64,000 nucleotides of DNA from assembly GCA_947499725.1 (NCBI GenBank), contig CANMPK010000001.1, forward strand, positions 1,288,057-1,352,056. Reading direction: 5' to 3'. The notes under the pieces are model-generated. The model saw only the letters and a program-made list of their open reading frames with translations. It searched no databases and was not told where the DNA came from. Both the position numbers and the translations under genes were made by a program. The DNA comes from an uncultured Paracoccaceae bacterium. GTDB taxonomy: Bacteria > Pseudomonadota > Alphaproteobacteria > Rhodobacterales > Rhodobacteraceae. Shown here in pieces: positions 18,310 to 27,519 of the stretch (position 1 is the stretch's first letter; every line of letters starts with the position of its first letter).

Positions 18310-19071
18310 ATGCTGAATATGATTACCCATGGCGAACCGACCGATAAGACTCCTTTGTTGATTGTACACGGGCTGTATGGCTCGGCGCGAAACTGGGGAG
18401 TTGTGGCGAAAAAACTGTCGGATGAGCGGCAGGTTTTTGCGGTGGATCATCGCAATCATGGCGACAGTCCACGCGGAAAAACCCATACTTATCATGACCT
18501 TGCCTCTGATTTGGCAGAGGTTTTGGAAGAGATCGGACCAGCCGATGTGCTGGGGCATTCGATGGGCGGAAAAGCCGCGATGGTATTGGCGCTGACGCGG
18601 CCGGATTTGGTGAAACGGCTGATCGTCGCGGATATCGCACCGGTGGCGTATTCGCACACGCAATTGCCCTTTATTCACGCCATGCGCGCGGTGGATTTGG
18701 ATAGGGTTGAAAAACGCTCTGACGCTTTGGCGATGCTGGAAGCGGCGGGTGTCGACGATCCGTCTTTACGATCCTTCTTCACGCAATCTCTTGATTTAAA
18801 AGAGAAACGCTGGCGGTTGAATTTGGATGTGCTTGAGGCGGAGATGCCGAAGATCATGGGCTTTCCAGAGGATGTGGACGGCACGTTTGAGGCCCCTGCA
18901 CTGTTTTTGTCGGGCGCCACATCGGACTATGTTTTGCCAGAACATCGCAGCCGGATTCGCACGCTTTTCCCGAAGGCGGGGTTTGTGAAAATCTCGGATG
19001 CGGGACATTGGTTGCATGCGGAAAAGCCGACGGAATTTATTGCAACGTGCCGTGCGTGGATGAATCGTTAA
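18310..19071 (+). CDS. Alpha/beta-fold hydrolase (YbfF-like esterase)
   Basis: A 253-residue cytoplasmic hydrolase. The nucleophile elbow is GHSMGG (Ser near residue 79), the oxyanion region is LLIVHGLYGSARNW, HRNHGDSP is typical of the group, and the catalytic His is in DAGHWLHAEKP. It resembles YbfF-type acyl-CoA or short-chain esterases; the natural substrate is unknown. The ATG at 18310 has AGGCG close upstream; an internal ATG at 18319 is less likely. It is the last ordinary gene before the odd 19-21 kb stretch. Confidence 0.88.
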   Translation: MLNMITHGEPTDKTPLLIVHGLYGSARNWGVVAKKLSDERQVFAVDHRNHGDSPRGKTHTYHDLASDLAEVLEEIGPADVLGHSMGGKAAMVLALTRPDLVKRLIVADIAPVAYSHTQLPFIHAMRAVDLDRVEKRSDALAMLEAAGVDDPSLRSFFTQSLDLKEKRWRLNLDVLEAEMPKIMGFPEDVDGTFEAPALFLSGATSDYVLPEHRSRIRTLFPKAGFVKISDAGHWLHAEKPTEFIATCRAWMNR

Positions 19072-19094
19072 TGTGTCAATTCGACCCTTTCAGG

Positions 19095-19116
19095 GTTTGA
19101 ATTGTACAATTCAAAC
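19095..19116. repeat. 22-bp perfect palindrome
   Basis: Half-site GTTTGAATTGT is followed directly by its exact reverse complement, with no spacer. It begins 23 bases after the hydrolase stop codon, and a smaller hairpin (ACCCT-TTC-AGGGT) abuts it on the left. It could be an operator, a recombination site or an RNA hairpin; no T-tract follows. Confidence 0.7.
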
Positions 19117-19296
19117 AATTTGGATTTAGCCGCCCGCAAGTCACGTATAGATTTAGGCAAAAACCCAACAAAACCACAATATCTTGTGAAAACTCCTGCA
19201 TTGAGTTGATTTTTAACCATGCAGCGGATATTGCTGTTGGCACAGATGCATAGACGCGGATGCAGTGCTGACACGGGGGTTGTTTGTGGAAACGCA

Positions 19297-19345
19297 AACA
19301 TCCCCTTCTCATTTCTGAGAGGGGGTGTTCACACCAGAAGGTGTG
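19297..19345. other. Tandem stem-loops in gene-free DNA
   Basis: Two adjacent hairpins with no spacer: a 13-bp stem with one bulge (AACATCCCC paired with GGGGGTGTT and extended inward by TCTCA/TGAGA) at 19297-19329, then CACACC-AGAA-GGTGTG at 19330-19345. Neither lies near a coding end. They may belong to a structured RNA or a repeat element. Confidence 0.45.
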
Positions 19346-20198
19346 AAGACGTCAGATGCTCAGACGCGGTCCGTGCAGAAGATCCCAGGAAGCCCAAGAT
19401 CCAGATACTGACGCCTTCGAGGAATGTCTGCCTCAGAAATTTTGGCGATAGGAAACCCGGCCGAAAACCGAAGCTCTCGGGTCGAAAACCTGACCAACGT
19501 TCCTGACACGTCCATCCAAGTCGCCCCAGATTTTACAATCTGACACTTGAGAGCACCCTTCCCCGCCTCGAAAGACAAGTCGGCTGTCTCCGCCTACTTT
19601 GGTTGCCCTGCCCCGATCCGAGGACCGAAAACCGGCTGACCTTTGCAAGCCCCGCATTGGCTTTATGCGCTACCTTCCCAGTTCAGCCCTCAAAGAGTGC
19701 CTTGCCGTTTCGGCCAGCGTCCCTTGGCGATCAACGCGAGAATGGCTCGTTTCCGTTCCGCTCTCGCTCCTGCTTTAGGAGACCTTTGCGTTCCGCTTGG
19801 TGCCTTGCGACGCCGTTGCGATGTATTCAGGTTGGCATTCAAATCCGCGATCCGTCCAGAAAAATTTTAGACGTTATGTGATTTTTCTGGGGGTAAGCCT
19901 TTGAGTTAGCTTGTGGATTTCCTGTGGATAACTGGAAATTCTTTTGCGGATCGGCTGGGTTGTAAGCTTGAAAAAGAAAATCGCTTTGGGGGCGCGTTTT
20001 GGGCCGCTTTTAGGTGCGATTTTGGGGGGCGACTTGGTGATGGGCGTCGAATCGACGGGAATCACAATGCGCCTTCGCGGGTGTTAGAGCGTATTTTGGA
20101 GGAGAGGTCGAGGGGGATTTGTAGTGCCGCGCCCGACCGAGGGAAGGACGTTATTTGAATGCAAGCGTTCTTTAAGGCCGCCTAAAGACATGTAAAGT
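19346..20198. other. Gene-free stretch, possible decayed or non-coding DNA
   Basis: About 850 bases with no convincing gene. Open frames are short, rich in Arg/Ser/Cys and lack ribosome-binding sites. One exact DnaA-box sequence (TGTGGATAA, 19923-19931) and a 7/9 match (19912-19920) are present. The sequence does not match any insertion sequence or structured RNA I can recognise. Confidence 0.5.
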
Positions 20199-20963
20199 TT
20201 AGTGAAGAGCTTTTAGAAGAAGTTCGCCAAAGTCTTTCACCCCTGAGCCCGCTAGGAAAACTGCTAAGCCTCGTGCTGTCCATTTACCGGCTTCGGGACC
20301 AGCAGTACTAATAAAACCTTCAATAAGACCGTCGGCTTTCTTACCCAAGTATCTCATCCAAGCACCGCCAATGCTTATGCATAGCTTAGCGAATTTACGA
20401 ATAATAGCTTCTTCACTATCTGAAACCGAGCTAGGCTCAATTTCCTTTAATCTTGAAATCAACGACTTTGCACTCTGTATCTCCGCCTTTGTCTTTGCAA
20501 TCTCCTGCGGAAACCGATTGTGGCCAATGTTGCTTTCTAGGACCTTTGAAATACGTTCCAAATGCTTTTCTATCGTGGGAAGACGCTCAAATAGCTCTTC
20601 TAGGGTTTCCTCTTCAACCAGCACTTCCTCAACCGAGATACGATCTTCATGAGGAAGCCAATCCAGCGGAACCTTTTGCTTTAGTCGATGTAAGAGTTGG
20701 TCAAATTCATTAACGAGCAGCCTGTGGCCCCAAACCCATTTTAGGATACTTTCTAAATGCTGTTCGAATTGTTCTAGTTCGTCTTGTAATTCTCGTTCAT
20801 TTTCAAAATCAACAAAAACGAAATAGTGAGAGTCTGCAGGCTCGAAGTTAGCCTCTAACCACCTAAGAAATTCGTCCGTCCTACGTTCTAAATCCCACGC
20901 TTCGACAAAAATTGGCGGTGAGCTCTCTTTGTCTACGTGCAATTCACCAATTGGTTCCGACAT
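20199..20963 (-). CDS. Orphan coiled-coil protein, unknown function
   Basis: A 254-residue protein I do not recognise. It is acidic with long heptad-like helical segments (about residues 50-190, including EEVLVEEETLEELFERL and KAEIQSAKSLISRLKEI). The C-terminal 50 residues are Gly/Ala-rich and amphipathic (KWTARGLAVFLAGSGVKDF), without a clear membrane helix or signal peptide. Its DNA is visibly richer in A/T than its neighbours and uses codons such as TTA, AAA and ATA more often, suggesting recent acquisition. It stands alone between a gene-free stretch and lepA. The reading frame is long and looks protein-like, so I think it is real. Confidence 0.65.
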   Translation of the reverse strand: MSEPIGELHVDKESSPPIFVEAWDLERRTDEFLRWLEANFEPADSHYFVFVDFENERELQDELEQFEQHLESILKWVWGHRLLVNEFDQLLHRLKQKVPLDWLPHEDRISVEEVLVEEETLEELFERLPTIEKHLERISKVLESNIGHNRFPQEIAKTKAEIQSAKSLISRLKEIEPSSVSDSEEAIIRKFAKLCISIGGAWMRYLGKKADGLIEGFISTAGPEAGKWTARGLAVFLAGSGVKDFGELLLKALH

Positions 20964-21118
20964 TGATAAAAGTCCTTTGAAATTAAAGGTATTCTTATCC
21001 GAATTTATTCCTATTTAAAGAACTTGTTTAGAACCTTCACATTTATGCAATCCCTAACTTGCTCAAGGTAGGAAACACAACTTTTCCAAGGTAACAAATT
21101 TGCATTCGCTTGAAGAAA
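20964..21118. other. AT-rich promoter region of the orphan gene
   Basis: 155 bases of AT-rich sequence upstream of the orphan coiled-coil gene. It probably contains its promoter; I see no clear boxes or repeats. Confidence 0.35.
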
Positions 21119-21145
21119 CAAAAAAGGCGGGGTGAAACCCCGCCC
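21119..21145 (-). terminator. Rho-independent terminator after lepA
   Basis: GGCGGGG pairs with CCCCGCC around a TGAAA loop (21126-21144). Read on the minus strand it is followed by six T residues. It lies about 85 bases beyond the lepA stop. Confidence 0.85.
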
Positions 21146-21230
21146 TACGAATGATCATCGCGTCATTGTGCTGGTGTGGGCACGCGATTGACTGCGTCAT
21201 TCGCTTTCGCCCACCGTCTTTGAAAATGGA

Positions 21231-23030
21231 CTAGTCGTCCATTTTCAAAGCTGAGATAAACGCTTCTTGCGGAATATCCACACGCCCAAATTGGCGCATC
21301 TTCTTCTTACCCGCTTTCTGCTTTTCGAGCAGTTTCTTCTTACGGGTCGCGTCGCCGCCGTAACACTTCGCAGTCACGTCTTTGCGCAGGGCTGACAGAG
21401 TCTCGCGGGCGATGACCTTGCCGCCGATGGCGGCTTGAATTGGGATTTTGAACATGTGGCGCGGGATCAGGTCTTTGAGCTTTTCACACATCGCGCGGCC
21501 ACGCTGTTCGGCGCGGTCGCGGTGAACCATGGTGGAGAGCGCATCCACCGGCTCGTCGTTCACCAGAACGGACATTTTCACGAGCATATCTTCGCGGTAG
21601 CCGATCATTTGGTAATCGAAGGAGGCATAGCCCTTGGTGACCGATTTCAGGCGGTCGTAGAAGTCAAAGACCACTTCGTTGAGCGGCAGATCGTAGACCA
21701 CCATGGCGCGGGTGCCCGCGTAGGTGAGGTCTTCTTGGATGCCGCGGCGGTCTTGGCAGAGTTTCAGCACGTCGCCCAGATACTCGTCTGGCACCAGAAT
21801 GGTCGCTTTGATGCGTGGCTCTTCGAGGTGGTCGACTTTGGACATATCTGGCATGTCCGCCGGGTTGTGCAGCTCGATCATTTCGCCGTCTTTCATGTAG
21901 ACGTGATAGATCACCGACGGGGCGGTTGTGATGAGCTCGATGTTGTATTCGCGTTCGATGCGGTCGCGGATCACTTCGAGGTGCAGCAGGCCAAGGAAGC
22001 CGCAGCGGAAGCCGAAGCCCAACGCGGCGGAGGTTTCCATTTCGAAGGAGAAGGACGCATCGTTCAGGGCCAGCTTGTCGATGGCTTCGCGCAGGTCTTC
22101 AAATTCGGAGCTGTCCACTGGGAAAAGGCCACAGAACACAACGGGTTGTGCTGGCTTATAGCCCGGCAGAGCGACTTCGGTGCCGTTGCGATCGTTGGTG
22201 ATCGTGTCACCCACGCGCGTGTCGCGGACCTGTTTGATGGAGGCGGTTAGGAAGCCGATCTCACCTGGGCCGAGCTCGTCGATCATTTCCATTTCAGGAC
22301 GGAACACGCCGACGCGGTCTACGTTGTGCAGCGTGTTGTTGGACATGAATTTGACGCGCTGACCTTTTTTCAGCGTGCCATCCATGATGCGCACCAGAAC
22401 GATAACGCCGAGGTAGGCATCGTACCAACTGTCCACCAGCATCGCCTTAAGCGGCGCATCGCGGTCGCCTTCTGGGGCTGGCAGGTGGTCAACGATGGAT
22501 TGCAGGGTTTCGCGGATGCCCTGCCCTGTTTTCGCAGAGACTTGCAGCGCGCCTGTGGCGTCGATGCCGATGACGTCTTCGATCTGTTCGGCCACGCGGT
22601 CGCAATCAGAGGCTGGCAGGTCGATCTTGTTCAGAACCGGCACGATTTCATGATCGGCTTCAATGGCTTGGTAGACATTGGCGAGCGTCTGCGCCTCGAC
22701 CCCTTGGGTGGAGTCTACAACCAACAGAGAGCCTTCGACCGCTTTCATGGAGCGGGAGACTTCATAGGCGAAATCCACGTGACCTGGGGTGTCGATCAGG
22801 TTGAGAATATAGGTCTCGCCATCATCGGCTTGATAGTCGATGCGGACCGTGTTGGCCTTGATGGTGATGCCACGCTCGCGTTCGATATCCATGCTGTCGA
22901 GCAGCTGTTCTTTCATGTCACGATCTTCCACGGTGCCGGTCTCTTGGATGAGACGGTCAGCCAGCGTGGATTTGCCGTGGTCGATGTGAGCGACGATGGA
23001 GAAATTGCGGATTTTCGAAAGCTTTGTCAT
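21231..23030 (-). CDS. lepA: Elongation factor 4 (LepA) GTPase
   Basis: Ribosome-associated translational GTPase of 599 residues, the standard length. G-motifs are intact: [10 protein letters not shown] (G1), [11 protein letters not shown] (G2), DTPGHVDF (G3) and NKIDLP (G4). The LepA-specific C-terminal domain ([36 protein letters not shown]) is also visible. The gene is on the same strand as the ars operon but separated from it by 169 bases and a hairpin. Confidence 0.98.
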   Translation of the reverse strand: MTKLSKIRNFSIVAHIDHGKSTLADRLIQETGTVEDRDMKEQLLDSMDIERERGITIKANTVRIDYQADDGETYILNLIDTPGHVDFAYEVSRSMKAVEGSLLVVDSTQGVEAQTLANVYQAIEADHEIVPVLNKIDLPASDCDRVAEQIEDVIGIDATGALQVSAKTGQGIRETLQSIVDHLPAPEGDRDAPLKAMLVDSWYDAYLGVIVLVRIMDGTLKKGQRVKFMSNNTLHNVDRVGVFRPEMEMIDELGPGEIGFLTASIKQVRDTRVGDTITNDRNGTEVALPGYKPAQPVVFCGLFPVDSSEFEDLREAIDKLALNDASFSFEMETSAALGFGFRCGFLGLLHLEVIRDRIEREYNIELITTAPSVIYHVYMKDGEMIELHNPADMPDMSKVDHLEEPRIKATILVPDEYLGDVLKLCQDRRGIQEDLTYAGTRAMVVYDLPLNEVVFDFYDRLKSVTKGYASFDYQMIGYREDMLVKMSVLVNDEPVDALSTMVHRDRAEQRGRAMCEKLKDLIPRHMFKIPIQAAIGGKVIARETLSALRKDVTAKCYGGDATRKKKLLEKQKAGKKKMRQFGRVDIPQEAFISALKMDD

Positions 23031-23159
23031 AGGGCGGATATGGCGGGGAAACGCCTGCTGGTCAAGCGGTTCTGCACTTTCTGCCCTTTGGTTTCGCTGA
23101 AATGGCGGATGCCTTCGACGAAGGTATTTGGATCAAGAAGAAATCAAGGGGGAGCGCCC

Positions 23160-23185
23160 CGCCCTTGCGATGGGATGCAAGGGCG
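23160..23185 (-). terminator. Hairpin after arsJ, possible terminator
   Basis: CGCCCTTGC pairs perfectly with GCAAGGGCG around an 8-base loop. On the minus strand it follows arsJ by 14 bases. It has no clean T-tract, so termination may be weak or Rho-assisted. Confidence 0.5.
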
Positions 23186-23199
23186 AGGTTTGAGGTGGT

Positions 23200-24459
23200 T
23201 TAGCGTGTGAGTTGGCGCGCGGCGAGCGTGGAGAGCGCGGCCATGAGCGCTGCCGTACCAAGGCAAAGGGGCAGCCCGCCGAATTGGTAGCTGAGGCCCG
23301 AGAGCAGCGTACCCAGCAAGCGCCCTGCGGCGTTGGACATGTAGTAAAAGCCAACGTCCATTGTGACGCGTTCATCGCTTGTGAAGGCGAGGATCAGGTA
23401 GCTGTGCACCGAGCTGTTGACCGCAAAGACAAAGCCAAAGAGCAGAAGCCCCGCGATCAGGATCGCTGTGAGCTGGGGCACTTGCAGGTAGACCATCAGT
23501 GCCAATGCGGCTGGGATCAGCGTAAGGATGCCCACCCAAAGCGTGGCGGCTTGCGAGATTTGATCGATGGATTTGTCTTTGGCTTTCAGGATTTTAGGGG
23601 CGAAGCCCTGCACCAGACCATACAGGATGATCCAGATCGCCATGAAAGTGCCGATGGTGAAGAAGGCCGCGCGGTTGCCTTCGTGGCTGCCATCGGACAG
23701 CACCGCATAGAAGTAGATTGGAATGCCAACCACGAACCACACATCGCGCGCGCCAAAGAGGAACATGCGTGCAAGGCTGAGGCGATTGACCTGTGTATTC
23801 TTGGAAAAGACCTGTGAGAATTTCGCGGATTTTTTGCCCTGCGGCAGGCCGGATGGCATGAACAGAACCGTACCAAGCAGGATTACCGCAAGCACGGCGG
23901 CCATGGCCCAAATCGCGGTTTGAAAGCCAGCGGTGGCCAGCAAAGCTGCGCCGAGCAGGAAGCCAAAGCCTTTGACCGCGTTTTTGGAGCCTGTGAGGAT
24001 GGCAACCCAGCGGAAGAGGCCTTCTTGGGCGCCGGTGTCGTCTTTTGGGGCGAGGATTTTCACCGCGGACTTGGCCGACATTTTGGACAGGTCTTTGGCC
24101 ACCCCCGACAGACCCTGCACGCACATGACGAAGATCACTGATGTGGTGAGACTCCAGCTTGGGTCAAGCTGCGCAAGGGCGGCGAGTGCCACGATTTGGC
24201 AGGCGAGCCCCATGTAAAGCGTTGATGTTAAACCAAACCGCGCGGCGATCCAGCCGGCGGAGAGGTTTGTAACGATGCCCATAAGCTCGTAGAGCAGGAA
24301 GAGATAGGCCAGTTGCACCGCTGAGAACCCCAACGTGTGAAAATGCAGCAGCACAAGCATACGCAGCGCGCCATCTGACAGCATATAGGCCCAATAGGCG
24401 GCGGTGACCGTGATATAGGCGGCCAAGCCGTTTGGGGATTTCTGAGCGGTGACTGACAT
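23200..24459 (-). CDS. arsJ: ArsJ, organoarsenical (1-arseno-3-phosphoglycerate) efflux MFS transporter
   Basis: A 419-residue major-facilitator protein with about 12 hydrophobic segments. The N-terminus (ITVTAAYWAYMLSDGALRMLVLLHFHTLGFS) matches the ArsJ group as I know it. Its gene directly follows a GAPDH gene in an arsenic operon, the arrangement that defines ArsJ. In that established pathway GAPDH uses arsenate in place of phosphate to make 1-arseno-3-phosphoglycerate, and ArsJ exports it, after which it hydrolyses to arsenate outside. It is the last gene of arsR-arsC-acr3-gapdh-arsJ. Confidence 0.92.
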   Translation of the reverse strand: MSVTAQKSPNGLAAYITVTAAYWAYMLSDGALRMLVLLHFHTLGFSAVQLAYLFLLYELMGIVTNLSAGWIAARFGLTSTLYMGLACQIVALAALAQLDPSWSLTTSVIFVMCVQGLSGVAKDLSKMSAKSAVKILAPKDDTGAQEGLFRWVAILTGSKNAVKGFGFLLGAALLATAGFQTAIWAMAAVLAVILLGTVLFMPSGLPQGKKSAKFSQVFSKNTQVNRLSLARMFLFGARDVWFVVGIPIYFYAVLSDGSHEGNRAAFFTIGTFMAIWIILYGLVQGFAPKILKAKDKSIDQISQAATLWVGILTLIPAALALMVYLQVPQLTAILIAGLLLFGFVFAVNSSVHSYLILAFTSDERVTMDVGFYYMSNAAGRLLGTLLSGLSYQFGGLPLCLGTAALMAALSTLAARQLTR

Positions 24460-24488
24460 GTCTTTGACTTTCGCTTACAGGCTTTGGG

Positions 24489-25487
24489 TTACAGGCTTTC
24501 GGCAACCATTTTGGTGATATCCGCAAGGCGGCTGACGTAGCCCCATTCGTTGTCGTACCAGGCGTAGATTTTCACTTGGCGCTTATTCACGACCATGGTG
24601 GAGGGGCCGTCGACAATGGTGGAGCGGTCATCGTTTGTGTAATCGCAGCTGACCAGCGGGCGGGCTTCAAAGCCCAAGATGCCTTGAAGCGGGCCTTCTG
24701 CGGCGGTTTGCATGGCGGCGTTAATATCAGCCTCGGTGACGTCTTGGGCCACATCAAACACGATATCGGTGAGCGATGCGTTCAGCAGTGGCACGCGTAC
24801 GGCGTGGCCGTTGATCTTGCCTTCAAGCTCTGGGAAAATCTGGATGACCGCTTTGGCAGAGCCTGTGGTGGTTGGGATCAAAGAGTTCAGTGCAGAGCGG
24901 GCACGGCGCGGGTCTTTGTGGGCTTTGTCGACGATGGTTTGCGTGTTGGTGACATCGTGGATCGTGGTGAAGCTGGCTTGCTCAATCCCGAAGGCCTCGT
25001 GGATCACTTTCACAACCGGCGCGATGCAGTTGGTGGTGCAGCTGGCAGCGGTGATAATGTTTTGATCTTGGTAAATGTCGTGGTTCACGCCGTAGACTAT
25101 GTTGGCCGCGCCGTCGATTTTCACAGGGGCCGAGACCACCACTTTTTTCACGCCAGCGTCGAAATAAGGCTGTAGCGTGTCTTGGGTTTTGAATTTGCCA
25201 GAGCACTCGATGACCAGATCGATGTTACTGAGGGGCAGATCGGATGGGGATTTTTCCTGCGTGAAGGCGATCTTGTTGCCTTGGATTGTCAGGCTTTCCT
25301 GATCAAAGCTCACCTCGCCTTTCCAAGGGCCATGGACCGTGTCGAACTCCACCAAAAGCGCGTGGGTTTCGATGGCGCCGAAGGGATCATTGATCAGTTT
25401 GATCTGATCGCCAAGGCCCATATCAAACAGGCGGCGCAGCACCAGTTTACCCATGCGGCCGAGGCCGTTGATTGCGATATTTGTCAT
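24489..25487 (-). CDS. ArsJ-associated glyceraldehyde-3-phosphate dehydrogenase
   Basis: A 332-residue GAPDH with intact NAD-binding N-terminus (NGLGRMGKLVLRRL), catalytic Cys150 in TAASCTTNCIAP and the C-terminal WYDNEWGY motif. Its place between acr3 and arsJ implies that it makes 1-arseno-3-phosphoglycerate from glyceraldehyde 3-phosphate and arsenate. A housekeeping GAPDH would be expected elsewhere in the genome. It is followed after 29 bases by arsJ. Confidence 0.93.
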   Translation of the reverse strand: MTNIAINGLGRMGKLVLRRLFDMGLGDQIKLINDPFGAIETHALLVEFDTVHGPWKGEVSFDQESLTIQGNKIAFTQEKSPSDLPLSNIDLVIECSGKFKTQDTLQPYFDAGVKKVVVSAPVKIDGAANIVYGVNHDIYQDQNIITAASCTTNCIAPVVKVIHEAFGIEQASFTTIHDVTNTQTIVDKAHKDPRRARSALNSLIPTTTGSAKAVIQIFPELEGKINGHAVRVPLLNASLTDIVFDVAQDVTEADINAAMQTAAEGPLQGILGFEARPLVSCDYTNDDRSTIVDGPSTMVVNKRQVKIYAWYDNEWGYVSRLADITKMVAESL

Positions 25488-25511
25488 AGTTTCAGTTCCT
25501 TAGAAGGCGCA

Positions 25512-26576
25512 TTAAGAAGGGAACCAGCCGCGTGTGCGGTTGGCGAAAGCAACAAGTGAGAGCATGACCGGTACTTCGACCAAGACCCCCACAACGGTGG
25601 CCAGCGCGGCGCCTGAGCCAAGACCGAAGAGGCTGATGGCAACGGCGACGGCGAGCTCGAAAAAGTTAGAGGTTCCGATGAGGGCGCAAGGCGCTGCCAC
25701 GTTAAACGGCACGCCCCAGATGCGGGCAGCGACATAGGCGACGAAGAAAATGCCGTAGCTTTGAATTAAAAGCGGAATAGCGATCAGGACGATTACCAAG
25801 GGGCGGTCTAGAATGACGGGGGCTTGGAAACCGAACAGCAGAACCACGGTTAACAGAAGACCAGAGATAGAGGCAGGTTTGACCTTGGATTGGAAGGTTT
25901 CAACCGCCTGTTCGCCGCCCTGTTTGATCAGCACGCTGCGGGTGATGAGACCTGCGATGAGGGGCAGCGCCACGTAAAGCAGCACCGAAATCAAAAGCGT
26001 ATCCCACGGTACGGTTATGTCGCTGACGCCCAGCAGCAGAGCCACGATGGGCGCGAAAGCGAAGACCATGATCACGTCGTTTACGGAGACCTGTACAAGC
26101 GTGTACGTTGGGTCTCCCTTGGTGAGGTTGGACCAGACAAAGACCATTGCCGTGCATGGCGCGGCGCCCAGAAGGATGACGCCCGCGATATAGGCTTGGG
26201 CGTCATCAGGTGGGATCAATCCGGCGAAGACTGTATTGAAGAAAAACACCCCAAGGGCAGCCATTGTGAAGGGTTTGATCAGCCAGTTGACGATCACTGT
26301 GATCACAATGCCTTTTGGACGGTCGCCGATTTGTTTCAGAGCGCCGAAATCTACGCCCACCATCATCGGAAAGACCATGGCCCAGATCAAAACCGCCACG
26401 GGCAGGTTGACTTTGGCAACCTCCATCGCCGCCAAGGCTTGAAACAGCGACGGGAACAGGACGCCAAGGATCAGCCCCGCAGCGATCGCGAGTGCGACCC
26501 AAAGGGACAGCAGGCGCTCGAAAGTACCGAGGCCGCTGTCTGCCAAGATTTCAGGGGAGTTTTCAGTTGTCGTCAT
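25512..26576 (-). CDS. acr3: ACR3-family arsenite efflux permease
   Basis: A 354-residue inner-membrane protein with about ten transmembrane segments. The conserved Cys used for arsenite transport is in [15 protein letters not shown], and [13 protein letters not shown] is typical of the family. It exports As(III) made by ArsC. Its start overlaps the arsC stop by 4 bases. Together with GAPDH-ArsJ the operon offers separate exits for arsenite and arsenate. Confidence 0.95.
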   Translation of the reverse strand: MTTTENSPEILADSGLGTFERLLSLWVALAIAAGLILGVLFPSLFQALAAMEVAKVNLPVAVLIWAMVFPMMVGVDFGALKQIGDRPKGIVITVIVNWLIKPFTMAALGVFFFNTVFAGLIPPDDAQAYIAGVILLGAAPCTAMVFVWSNLTKGDPTYTLVQVSVNDVIMVFAFAPIVALLLGVSDITVPWDTLLISVLLYVALPLIAGLITRSVLIKQGGEQAVETFQSKVKPASISGLLLTVVLLFGFQAPVILDRPLVIVLIAIPLLIQSYGIFFVAYVAARIWGVPFNVAAPCALIGTSNFFELAVAVAISLFGLGSGAALATVVGVLVEVPVMLSLVAFANRTRGWFPS

Positions 26577-27082
26577 ACGGCTTCTTCTTGAATTTGTGCA
26601 ATTTCATCAACGCGTTGCCTCAGCGTGATCTTATCCAGCTCTGCAATCGGTAGGTTTGCAAAGGCGGTGATGCGGCTGCGCAGTTGCGCGAAGGTTTTGG
26701 CGAAGATCACGGCTTTTTGCGCGTCGTTTCCGTCGGCAGAGACAGGATCTGGCATGCCCCAATGGGCCGACATTGGCTGGCCTGGCCAAACGGGGCATAC
26801 TTCGCCTGCTGCTTTGTCACAAACTGTGATCACAAAATCCATTTGCGGTGCATCTGGGGCTGCAAATTCATCCCAGTTTTTGGAGCGCAAGGCGGAAACA
26901 TCCCCATACTGGCGCGCCAAAAGCTGGGCGGCCGTAGGGTTTGGTGTGCCTGCTGGCGAAGATCCTGCGGAAAACGCTTTGAAGGTATCGCCCCCTTCTG
27001 CGTTTAGGATCATTTCGGCCATCAAAGAGCGAGCAGAGTTGGCCGTGCAAAGAAATAGAACGTTGTATGTTTTGTCAGACAT
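26573..27082 (-). CDS. arsC: Thioredoxin-type arsenate reductase
   Basis: A 169-residue protein of the low-molecular-weight phosphatase fold. The P-loop is CTANSAR (CX5R) near the N-terminus, and the second redox pair is seen in [13 protein letters not shown], as in thioredoxin-coupled ArsC. It reduces arsenate to arsenite for export by Acr3. The ATG at 27082 is used rather than the TTG one codon earlier. It starts 13 bases after arsR. Confidence 0.94.
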   Translation of the reverse strand: MSDKTYNVLFLCTANSARSLMAEMILNAEGGDTFKAFSAGSSPAGTPNPTAAQLLARQYGDVSALRSKNWDEFAAPDAPQMDFVITVCDKAAGEVCPVWPGQPMSAHWGMPDPVSADGNDAQKAVIFAKTFAQLRSRITAFANLPIAELDKITLRQRVDEIAQIQEEAV

Positions 27083-27095
27083 CAATCTGGGTCCA

Positions 27096-27428
27096 TTAAC
27101 ATGAGCAAGTGAGTTGTTCGATAATCGGGTGGCAAAGTTCAGGTTTTCCGCCGCAGCAATCTTGCATCACGAAGCCAAGCAGCCCCGCGAGACCGTCCAT
27201 ATCTGCGACATAGCGGATCGCCCTGCCCTCGCGCGTGTTTTTGATCAGCCCAGCGTTCAGCAGAATCGACAGATTGCTGGACATGGTATTTTGGCGCACA
27301 TCCAGCGCATCGGAGATTTCACCAGCGAGCAAACCGCCCTCGCCCGCTTGAACAAGCAGTCGAAAGGCATCGAGCCGCGTGGGCTGGCTGAGGGCCGCGA
27401 AGGCGAGGAGTGCTTTTGTCTTATCCAT
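27096..27428 (-). CDS. arsR: ArsR-family arsenic-responsive repressor
   Basis: A 110-residue winged-helix repressor (AALSQPTRLDAFRLLVQAG; recognition region VRQNTMSSNLSILLNAGLI). The C-terminus carries a Cys cluster (CCGGKPELCHP and LTCSC) instead of the helix-3 CVC box, so As(III) is probably bound there. The ATG at 27428 (MDKTKALLAFAAL) matches the family; a longer frame would add 34 atypical residues. An inverted repeat abuts the start codon and there is no Shine-Dalgarno sequence. It heads the arsenic operon. Confidence 0.92.
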   Translation of the reverse strand: MDKTKALLAFAALSQPTRLDAFRLLVQAGEGGLLAGEISDALDVRQNTMSSNLSILLNAGLIKNTREGRAIRYVADMDGLAGLLGFVMQDCCGGKPELCHPIIEQLTCSC

Positions 27429-27464
27429 ATATCGGGAATTATCGATATGATGGATTCGTTTCAA
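27429..27464 (-). promoter_or_regulatory. arsR promoter and operator
   Basis: On the minus strand TTGAAA (27459-27464) and GATAAT (27438-27443) lie 15 bases apart. The inverted repeat ATATCG-N8-CGATAT (27429-27448) overlaps the -10 box and reaches the arsR start codon, as expected for autorepression. The predicted transcript would have a leader of only a few bases. Confidence 0.55.
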
Positions 27465-27519
27465 GCGTATCTGTACGAAGTTTTTGTGACGTTTTGATAA
27501 CCGTACGCAGAGATACGGA

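Noticed and set aside
19603..19881. Arg/Ser/Cys-rich open frame in the gene-free stretch
   Set aside because: No ribosome-binding site, unusual composition and no recognisable domain; kept only as part of the non-coding description.
24489..25487. Calling this GAPDH a glycolytic gene (gap)
   Set aside because: Its position between acr3 and arsJ points to the arsenate-efflux pathway.
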